In this document: positions 55,437 through 64,000 of the stretch, one piece after another
How positions within the stretch are numbered: the stretch's first letter is position 1
Layout of the letters: the number at the start of each line of letters is the position of its first letter
NCBI RefSeq assembly: GCF_041296385.1
Contig: NC_091015.1
Location: 90,132,004-90,196,003, forward strand
Origin: Aphelocoma coerulescens
Lineage: Eukaryota; Chordata; Aves; Passeriformes; Corvidae
Direction: 5' to 3'
DNA length: 64,000 nucleotides
Translations under genes and position numbers: made by a program
The notes under the pieces: generated by a model
The model's input: the letters and a program-made list of their open reading frames with translations, nothing else
Told to the model about the DNA's origin: nothing
Databases searched by the model: none

Positions 55437-55860
55437 ATGTCTGGTCATGTTCCTGTCTGAGGCCGGGAGGGCTGAGGAGAGCAGAGAACAAAATCAGGGT
55501 ATCTACACCAGCAGATGATCCGTCTCTGCCCTGCTCACAGGCATGCACTCACTGGCTGCTGGCACCTGCTGGTATGGCTGTCCCATGCACACAGTGGGCC
55601 CTGACCTTGCCCGAGCTCTCCCTGCCCAGAGCACTGCCCTGGCAGGAGGCCATGCTAAAAAAAAATATAGGAAAAAAAGGAGCTTGGATAGGGCTCAGAA
55701 AAAGATACTGCCCTTGTGCCTGCTGGTTCTCTGCACCCGCTCATGAGGCCAGGCCAAGGGAGCCAACATCCCCATGGCTTGGAAGGCCAGAACCTGTTTG
55801 GAAACAGGTTTGAGAGTTCCTGCCACACTGCTTCGTTTCGAGCAGGCTGAGCAAGGGCAT

Positions 55861-58800
55861 ATGGCACAGAGTCACGTTGTGGAGAGTTTGTTGTTTCTCA
55901 AACTAAGCTTTCTCTTTTAGGGACTTTGTAGGCTTTATTTCACTCTTCCTAAGAAAGAAAGGGCCTGATCTGAAGCAGGTAAAAAGTAAGACATGCAGTA
56001 TGAGGGCAAACAGCATTGTTACTTCATCTTCTTAGCTTGTAGTCTTGAAAGCCTCCTCTCCCTTGCACCCATCAGCAGCACCTCGTCTGGCTTTTTCTCC
56101 ATCGGTAATGATGACAATTAGCTCTTCCATTAATGATGTATACATTATATATAGATAATGAATTATAATCCATTTTATTCCCCCAAAGGGCATGCACAGA
56201 CCTCAGATGAGAAAGTGCCCAACGCCAGACAGAATCCCTCCTACTTGTGGTACTGCACAGCATTTGCTTTTATGTCCAAAAATCAATGACAAAGTGGGGG
56301 AATGCAGCCCTGCTGGAGGTCTATAGCATCCGTGCTGCTGCGGGAAGACCGATTCTGTGCCAAGGAATGGAAAAGGGCTCTTTACTGCAAACAGGTAAAA
56401 AAGTGCTGGCACTATCAGAGGTATGGCACTAAGAGAGCAGAAGCCTCACCACTGCCTGTAAATGACACTCCTGAATGTGGATGTGTTGGATGACCACAGC
56501 AAACACTCTCCTGGTCCCTGAGACATGTATGGAGACCTGCAGGGAGGAAAACCAAAGCCTATGCGTGCTGCTTGACTACCCAGGAGAAAGTCAAGCAGCA
56601 GTTATTAACTCTCCACACAGGCTGTTCTGCAGCTGTGAAAAACAGGCCTCCTTCCTCTAGGTGACATAAAAACTGTCTTGTGAGCAGACAAACATTTTCC
56701 CAGCAGCTGGAGCCAGTGCTCCCAAACTTACAGCCAAAAGAGACTGCTTCATGCTGAGCCCACCTACCATGAGCAGGTGGTCGCTTCTCGCATCCTCCAG
56801 TGCAGCACTTCTTTAAAGAACCAGGGGTTCTTTAAAGTAACAGGGTGCCCCCACAATTGCAGATCTTACACCTTCTATCCTAGCTCCTCAAAGGAAAATT
56901 CACACCATTATTTCCTTTGAATTTTCCAGGCTGTTGTTTTACATATTTTTGGGAAGGCAGACACATCAGAATGAGCATCCATGGGATGGGGTGTTGGGGG
57001 ATTGTATTGATACCTGGACCTTTCATACAGGTGCCTTACAAACCAGGTGACTGTTGAAGTTATCACAGATTTGCTTTAAACATCCCCAAGCACTGCTCCA
57101 ATTCATTTTTCCTTTTCCATTTTTTTTTTTTTAAATAACGTCTCCAGCCACCTACTACCTTTAAAAAGGCACTATTTTGTGTAATTAAAAATGGTTTTAT
57201 GTTTGCAACATGGTTTGATGAGACAAAATCCAGAACATCTGAGTGAAAAGAGCTCTAAAGAGGGCTCATCAGTAAATGAACGCCGTGGAACCACTTGATT
57301 GTCTGAAAGCAATGTTAATATTAGATACTAAAAGCTAGTACACAAGAGCCCTGTGCCATCCCCTGGGATAATATCTGCAGGAGGTGCGGGAGGCCGGTGG
57401 TGGTCTGGGTGGGTGTTTGCTGGGGACGATATTAGGGAGCCTGAATGGAAGATGAGAGTCTTCCTCACAGAAGGAGGCAGCTTGTCCTGCCAATGTGTAA
57501 GTGCTATTTAAACAAGGGAAATAAACTATTAAATCACTGAAATTTGGTGGTTTTCTTGCTGTTTTAGCTGTAAACCCTCCCTTTCCTCTGTGTTTTCTAC
57601 CCTACTAGCCAAGCAGCTTGACAACAACCCCTGAGAAGAAATGTTATTGATTCTTCTGTCCCCCTTTTGAATATAAATTCAAAAGACACACTCAGGTGAG
57701 AGAACAGAAATTGCTCTAAACTGCTGCTTGCTGGCTTCTGAAAGGAACACAGTCCTCCAAAATGCAAGTGTACTCATGATGCAGTTCACTGGCATAGACG
57801 CTGAACTTTGGCAGCAAGAGATGAACCTGCCTAGCAGGAGGAAGAAGCAGGCTCTCACCCAAGCTCTTACTTTCAGCTCTGCAGAACCACTCCGTGAGAA
57901 AAACACCCAGGTCTTCAGTATAAAACAAAGGCCAAAATGTTATGTATTTCTGAAAAAAACATTTTCAAAGAAAAATTTGAAAGATTTTGAGTGAAATGTT
58001 GCAGGTTTATGCCCCATCCCGTACATCCTCCTTGCTCAACATAATGTATTATTTCTCTTACCTTTTATGCAAAACCAAAAAAAATTCTTATGATGCAGAA
58101 AACATACAGAAACATGAGGAGAGTAATAGTTCAGCAAGTGGTCCACCTCTAAATATATAGCATATTCAGTTTTACACTGAGTATGTCCTTCAGCTAGAAA
58201 TAATTTTTGTCATCTCAGTAACAGCAGTACAGGGAAAAATATTCTGTTTTTCAAGGCACTTTAAATCTTTTTAAGTATCTAGGCTACAACTGGCTTTTTC
58301 CCCTCTATAGTAAGGACAGTAAAAATGCAATATGCTTTGTGCACCTTCAACTGCACTTGGAAACTAACAGGTTTCTACATTATAAAAGTTACTTGATTTA
58401 CTCTTTGACAGTGTGAGAATCCAACCTCACCATTTCTCACCCTACATTATTTTTGACACTATGTAGCCTCATGTTTGTGAAGCAAGAGTGAGTTATCCCA
58501 GAACCACTGCTCAGGATTCACTCTTACAGAATGATTCTGGCTGTGAAGACTCCCATGCCTCCACACATCACCTGAAGGTTTGGGTGAATACATAAACAAA
58601 ACCAGATACTTAGCAGTCAAAGACAGGGCTTGCTACAAATTTCAACCCCTACTATCAGATTCTTATTCAAGGTATAAAACAGATTAATTACTTGATATTC
58701 AAAAGGCTAAAAATGTAAAGGTATGAAAAATCTCAGGTCTCTTCCCACTTCATTTTACAGTGTTCCACATCTTCAAAATGTCTTTCACCTACCTATGCTC

Positions 58801-58875
58801 TAATAACTTCAACTAATATATCCTGTCATGCAAGTCGCTAAAGGTAAGGCTGATGCTGCTAAACCGTACTCTTTT
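55861..58875. other. Intergenic DNA
   Basis: No gene or known retroposon was recognised. It contains the perfect hairpin at 56811-56837 and a T run near 57119-57133. Confidence 0.7.
56811..56837. repeat. Perfect inverted repeat, 12-base arms, 3-base loop
   Basis: CTTTAAAGAACC (56811-56822), loop AGG, then GGTTCTTTAAAG (56826-56837). The arms are exactly complementary. The outer octamer CTTTAAAG is itself palindromic. Confidence 0.97.
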
Positions 58876-58930
58876 GAGATCACTGGATCACAAGGCAAAG
58901 ATCAGGAGATCACTAGGTCACAAGGCTAAG
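58876..58930. repeat. Two-copy tandem repeat, 30-base period
   Basis: GAGATCACTGGATCACAAGG + CAAAGATCAG (58876-58905) is followed by GAGATCACTAGGTCACAAGG + CTAAG (58906-58930). It adjoins the CpG-rich patch. Just downstream, TATTTGTG occurs three times in tandem (58967-58990). Confidence 0.93.
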
Positions 58931-58939
58931 CATTTTGGC

Positions 58940-59300
58940 CGTGCCGTATTTCCTCAGCGCGATCGGTATTTGTGTATTTGTGTATTTGTGTATCATCACC
59001 GCGCCCTGCGTTTGCGGGAGCACCACGGTGAAGTGACAAGCCCGCAGACGTGGGCTGTGCCTCGGGAAGGACGGCAAGGAAGGGCTCCGGGTGCCACCAG
59101 CTGGGCGGTGTGGGACCTGGGCTGTCCTTGCGCTGTCCCTTGGCCTGCAGGGACACCTGGTGACAGACCGGCAGGGGAGCGTGGGCTCGCCCCGCGGGGC
59201 TGCGGGGCCCGGCTGAGGGGCTCCTGGGCCCCCCTGCAAAGCCACGCAGGGCCCGGGGGCAGCTGCGGGCCAGAAGTGAACATTCCCAGCGAAAAGTCTG
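58940..59300. other. Isolated CpG-rich patch
   Basis: CpG dinucleotides are dense from CGTGCCG and GCGCGATCGG through CCCCGCGGGGCTGCGGGG to CATTCCCAGCG, whereas flanking DNA is nearly CpG-free. The patch has CpG-island character but no known gene starts here: both neighbours end towards it. Long open frames cross it on both strands (58853-59347 +, 58996-59538 -), as expected of GC-rich DNA; neither has a recognisable domain. Confidence 0.7.
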
Positions 59301-60935
59301 TGGAACGCCACCAAGACTGGTTCAGAAGGATGGTACTTGTTTCATAATTATCGTAGCCGGGTTTTCTGGTTTTTTTCTTTAAATATAAGATGGATGGGTG
59401 CACAACAGCTCTAACAAGGACAGTGTGTGAATTCTCTCCCATCTCAGCGAGCCACAAACACTGCAGAATTATCCGATTCTGAAAAACTAAGAGAGATGAG
59501 AGGGAGGGAGGAAAGTACCAACCCTGTTCAGCCGACATGAAAACATGCCAATAAAATGGGGGATTGAGGTTTTTTCAATTAAAAAAAATTATATTTTTCA
59601 GACTGAAAGCCTGATGCTGAAGAGCACATGCAGAGGCCACCTACTACCGCCCCTGCAGTAGCTGACTGCTGCAACAGGCCAAAGGAAATGTCTCCTGTCA
59701 AAGATCTAGTAGGCAGGTGTCTGAAAACACCACCCCAAACCCCACAACTCCAAAAAGGGGCATATTGGGCAAACAACCCCCTAGAGGAGGCAGCTCACGA
59801 TCACATTGTGTGCCTTTCCTTCCTCAGCATGCCACAACAGCCCTGATAAACCAATTTTTAGTCAGTCCTGACCAGTTCTTCAATGGCTCAGTACATTTCA
59901 GGGTGGTTTTTTTGCCCTCCCAATGACTTACATACAAGTTGAGAATAGGAGAACTCATCAGCACCCAGGCAGAAATGAAGGCTCTGGGGAAAGGGGAGTG
60001 GAGAGCCACCTTCTTTAGGAAGCCTCTACCATGCTGAACTTTCCCTGCTTCACTTGCAGTTCTGTGGAATTAATAACATTCCTTTTCAATTTCTGAGATC
60101 TTGAAGTTCCTCCTCAAGACATGCATAAATGAATATATTCTTTGAATGTGTCTGGTTTGGAGCACATTAGTCGATGTCACAGCACAAATATTCATTGCAG
60201 CCAGCTTCCAGAGCATGCCTCCTGTCATCTTCCAGCATTAAGCAAAAAAGGGAGCATTCATGAAGTACACTTGGCCATCTTCAGACAAAATCTGGGTCCT
60301 GTCCTGCCAGCTAGCATAGTGGGAAAACAAATGGCAATTATGTCCAGAAGAAACAAGATGCAGGAGCTGCACAGCCCACACTGTTTATATACCGGGGACA
60401 CAAGTTGAGCCCAGCACCTGATATCCAGAGCAAGAGCTCCCTCTCCCCACCTCCCTCAACGTCTACATGGTTCTCTAACCACACCCAGCATCCAGGTGAG
60501 ATAAAAGCTCCCACATTGCTCTCCACTCCTTCCCTAGCTCTTGATGAGAGGGCTGCTGCTGTCACACAAAAATACACTTGGCCAAGAGCTGGCCAAGCTT
60601 CGTCTCAGCTGTCTAAATAAAGGCAATCTTGAATCAACCACACCAGGTCCTGGTGAGCTCCCACAGGACACCATCAGGCTTCTCTGAGCCACACCCAGCC
60701 TGAGCTTGGATAGACTGCTTGCTGCTAGCACCAGGTATCCATTAACTTTATAACTTACAAGGAAACAGAATAAAGACAAAATAAAAGCTTCATGTAGACA
60801 GCAAAAGTTTTTTAGTGAAAAATACATACAATATGTGACTTAAGCACCTTGTGCCCAGTCCCACCTTCCCAGTTTAAGAAACAAGCCAATTATGTGAATT
60901 GTTTCCAGTGCTAAGGACTACAAACTCAGCCCCTA

Positions 60936-60960
60936 AAAAGCCTCTGCTTCAGAGGCTTTT
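60936..60960. repeat. Perfect inverted repeat, 10-base arms, 5-base loop
   Basis: AAAAGCCTCT (60936-60945), loop GCTTC, then AGAGGCTTTT (60951-60960). The stem is fully paired. It could lie at or just beyond the end of a long OTULIN 3' UTR. Confidence 0.97.
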
Positions 60961-62599
60961 GTCATACATTCAGAACCACTGCTCTAATGTGTGACAGTAC
61001 CTTTTTCAAAGAGGTGTTAAGTCTCAAGAATATATCACAATTAGATAATTTCAGTTAAATAAATCGTAACTACAACTTTTTTATCAGAGTTGTGAGCTGC
61101 AAAAGTTAATTTATTTTCCTCCTTTTCAGCTTTTTTTGGACAACAGCAATTCAGGGAATTATTTGGTTTTGCTGCCCATGTGCAAGCAGCCAATAAGTAC
61201 TTCTTTTACCTCACTACTTTCATGAACAAACTAACTTCAACATGGATTTCAAAAACTAAAACACTGAAAATATAAAGCAAGGCAGAAAATAAGCCATAAA
61301 GCAAGAAACAAAATGCTGCCAGATGAATTAAGTTTATTTTTATTCCCTTGTAGCTCCCAGAAATTTTCAGTAACAAACTAGTTGATTTAGAAGGCAACAA
61401 AAACATGACAAATATAACACTTGAGTGCATGGCAAGCCTCATTAATGTGTTTAAAACACATTTTAGAACATAGTGAATGCATATTTTCATTGTGTATATT
61501 ACCTTTCACAATAATGGTTAACAAATTAAATTCAACTAGAACAGGAGAATTTTGCATGCCACTTTCTCCAGAATATTCAAATGAGAAGTTTTTATAACCT
61601 TACTCATTTACATAAGAAGGCTTTCTAAGAGAAGCCAAGTGACCTGTGTATGACCAGCATTTCAGTTAAATCAGCTTTCACTCTCTTGTTCCCAAAGTCA
61701 TCTGGAGGATGCACTTCTACTTGAACCTAAAAGCTTCATTATTTAATTATTTTTAAAAGATTTGTCAGCACTTCCAGCATCTGATACATTCTGTATTCTT
61801 TCAGTTTAAAGCATCATGAATAACTAAGCAGAAGCAGAACCTCCCACATCTCCACTCTTGGGAGGAGTAAGCTGCACCAGACATTTCCATCTACTGCACT
61901 CCCTGGATAAATGAAAATCCTCATGTTCTCCACAGCAGCTGCCAGAGAGGATTAACACCACAGGAACAATAACAAGAACAGAAATGAAAGTTAACAGGCA
62001 TGTGGCTATCTCCTATCAGCTGTCATAACTTAAGTGGGAATTCTGTGTAGCCTTTGAATTTGTGACTGACTATCAAACAACTTTTATACTCCCTTATCAC
62101 ATTTGCCATGTTCCTCTCCACGGGTTGAAAAGGGAAGAGCAGCTCATTTTCAGTGTAACAGACAACTGCCTTCTAAATAAAAGACACTAATATAGGAAAA
62201 AACATCCCAAAGCATTAGAAAACTTTTAAGTAATGTCTCTCTTATAGCATAAACCATGGCAGGCATTAAATTCCAACTGCAAAAGAATTGTATTACTTCC
62301 CAAGACCCAAGATTTGTATAAATGGCTTCTAAGCACTATTAACAAGTATCAGCCAAGACACTGCCACCTTACTTTCCCAGAAGTTTCAACTACCATTATT
62401 TTGGGGAGCAAAAGCTTAGCTCAGCTCTTACCACAGAGCCTCACTAAAAAATAAAAGGAATAAATCTATAGTTTTGGCAATTCTATCCAGAGTAAGTCCT
62501 TCAAAAAAAAAGGACTGCAGAAGCTTCTTTTTTTTTTAAATAGAAAACAAAGCCATGCTTGCTGAACTTTTACTATTTAAGATAGTACCTATTTGATAC

Positions 62600-62605
62600 T
62601 TTATT
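62600..62605 (-). terminator. OTULIN: Candidate poly(A) signal of OTULIN
   Basis: AATAAA on the - strand, about 130 bases after the stop codon. It is the nearest canonical signal; more distal ones exist near 61340 and 61112. Which is used cannot be told from the sequence. Confidence 0.4.
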
Positions 62606-62736
62606 TCAGACGTCAACTTCCAAAACACAGATTCAAGTTGTAGATTTAATCACACAGATTTTGTCATTGTCCTGTTTCAAAATAGCACGGGAAACCTCCA
62701 CAAGCAGCATAGGTTTGTCTGCTGAAAATCACTTGT

Positions 62737-62931
62737 TCACAGCATCGTCTCTTGGCACATTCTGACTGGAATATTATAATGTCTGTCATCTTCAGTTATG
62801 AGAGTCACCACAGGCCAGTCCTCCTCCGGGTCATTGGGGTAAAGTGTGATGAACTCATCAGTGCTGTACTTATAGAGTCGGTACACTTGGATGGTGTACT
62901 GCAGAGCATAAGCAAGAAGAAACATTTCCAC
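62737..62931 (-). CDS. OTULIN: OTULIN last coding exon (C-terminus and stop)
   Basis: It encodes the last 64 residues, [20 protein letters not shown] to CQETML, then TGA. The acceptor is TTTTTTCCAATGTAG with the exon starting at 62931, matching the family sequence from the Val-Glu-Met. OTULIN hydrolyses Met1-linked (linear) ubiquitin chains made by LUBAC and dampens NF-kB signalling and cell death. The segment DDRHYNIPV carries the OTU catalytic His and Asn (His339 and Asn341 in human). The C-terminal ETML fits a class I PDZ-binding motif; human has ETSL, which binds SNX27. The catalytic Cys lies in an upstream exon outside the window. Confidence 0.95.
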   Translation of the reverse strand: MEMFLLAYALQYTIQVYRLYKYSTDEFITLYPNDPEEDWPVVTLITEDDRHYNIPVRMCQETML

Positions 62932-64000
62932 CTACATTGGAAAAAATAAATATTTGTGTAAAATTCAACATTTTTTCACAGACAAAAATTATGAAATGAG
63001 AAGGCATATACATGAGCACCTCTCATTCAGTATCTCCATCATACACCTCTATGATACCATGCAGTTAACAAGAAAGTCTTCAAACCCACAATGGCATAGT
63101 AGGAAAATAATCCTAAAGGAAAACTACACAGAGTGTCCTACTGCCAGGTAGGAAAGACATTCTTGTATCAATATTCATCCTGTTAAGTCACTTAAAACCA
63201 CACAAGAGCAGGTTTCAGGCAATGATCCTTTCACTCTTACAGCATTCTTTGAACTTTCCAGCCAAATAAAAAGAAAATGGAAAGCCCTTACAAAGCTGTT
63301 GACAGGAGAAGAAATTCAGAAAAAGAAGCTGTAAAAAGCTTCTGCCTTGTCTCCTACAGTGGCAAGCATATCAATAACAGTTCACAAAGAATCTTACTGA
63401 AATAAACAAATCTGGTCAGCACAAAAATAGACAACATAACTTCTTGACTGAACTGAGCAGAAAAAGTCACCAATGAATCACCTATTTTCACAGAAACAGC
63501 AAACTGTCTCTGCACTTGTCAGATTTTTAAGATTAAAAAGAAAAACCATAATACTTCCATGTTTGTAGTATTTACAATTAAGTAGTGAACTTAATTGCAG
63601 TGTTCCACTTGTAATGAATTCAATGGGACTTTTTTAAAATGGATGTTTCCAAAATCCTTCAGACTATTCAGCTCATTAACTACTACTCTTTTTGGTTTGG
63701 GGCTTTTTTTGTAATATGTGTACCATTTATGCTACGTATAAAGCCGTAACTGTCATTAGCTTATCAGAATTCATCACATGTATGTCCTACACGTTGTCTT
63801 CATAATTTGAGTATCAGCTTTTATCCTATTTTTTAAAAAGCTAACAACTAAGAGATCAATACAAGTGTTCTATCATTAGCAAACCCTATTTCCAAAGAAT
63901 GCGACCTGCCAGCCACCAGACAAAACCTGGTGCTTCAGAGGAGGCCCTTTACAGACTCTCACTACAAGCCAGCAGTTCTAACATATTCTTCCCAACAAAA
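62932..64000 (-). other. OTULIN: OTULIN intron (upstream of last exon)
   Basis: This is the intron preceding the last exon, reaching the end of the window. I searched the - strand for other OTULIN exons and found none. The sequence is AT-rich with no recognised repeat. Confidence 0.85.

Larger units (their letters stand above)
55001..55860. other. GC-rich intergenic stretch with short tandem duplications
   Basis: This segment is visibly richer in G+C than its surroundings and contains two independent tandem duplications (55214-55282 and 55391-55436), plus a near-perfect palindrome at 55791-55810. A 177-codon open frame (55280-55813, + strand) crosses it, but it begins inside the duplications, has no recognisable domain and is probably chance. 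Confidence 0.6.
59331..62736 (-). other. Intergenic DNA and presumed OTULIN 3' UTR
   Basis: Downstream of the OTULIN stop on the - strand, AATAAA signals occur at 62605-62600, 61344-61339, 61338-61333 and 61115-61110, so the 3' UTR could be about 0.14 kb or 1.4-1.6 kb long. A perfect hairpin lies at 60936-60960. No other gene was seen. Confidence 0.55.

Noticed and set aside
55280..55813. 177-codon open frame, + strand
   Set aside because: It spans a tandem duplication, has no recognisable domain, and continues into an A-rich run; best explained by high G+C.
58996..59538. 180-codon open frame, - strand
   Set aside because: GC-rich DNA lacks stops by composition; the translation is Pro/Arg/Ala-rich with no domain, and an equally long frame exists on the opposite strand.
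60936..60965. Rho-independent terminator
   Set aside because: The stem followed by T bases looks bacterial in form, but this is vertebrate DNA where such terminators do not operate.

Overview
This window is vertebrate nuclear DNA, almost certainly from a bird and probably a passerine (songbird). It has split genes with GT-AG introns, fragments of CR1 retroposons, and three copies of a tRNA-Ile-derived SINE with a CR1-like tail that matches what is known of the passerine element TguSINE1. No prokaryotic gene organisation, CRISPR array or mobile bacterial element is present. Most open frames in the six-frame translation are chance frames in introns and intergenic DNA.

Bases 1 to about 45,080 are the 3' nine-tenths of ANKH (progressive ankylosis protein homologue), on the + strand. 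Coding exons 2 to 12 are all present, each with a consensus acceptor and donor. They join in frame into 461 codons (1,383 nt) plus a TAA stop at 44953-44955. Exon 1, which in the family encodes about 32 N-terminal residues, lies upstream of the window, so the full protein would be about 493 residues. ANKH is a multipass membrane protein that controls release of pyrophosphate/ATP (and citrate) from cells and so restrains mineralisation. Introns hold old retroposons (three SINE copies and two CR1 tails), a (GAATA)14 array, simple repeats and a possible solo LTR.

Bases 45,081 to 62,736 separate the two genes and contain the ANKH 3' UTR, the OTULIN 3' UTR and intergenic DNA. Notable features are an isolated CpG-rich patch at about 58.94-59.30 kb, a GC-rich stretch with short tandem duplications at 55.1-55.9 kb, and two perfect hairpins.

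On the - strand, 62,931 to 62,737 is the last coding exon of OTULIN, the Met1-linked (linear) ubiquitin deubiquitinase. It carries the catalytic His and Asn of the OTU domain and a C-terminal PDZ-binding motif. From 62,932 to the end of the window is OTULIN intron. The tail-to-tail ANKH/OTULIN arrangement is the same as in human 5p15.2. I do not see a previously undescribed multigene system. The items most worth checking are the CpG patch, a pair of exon-like acidic open frames in ANKH intron 2, and the intergenic hairpins.
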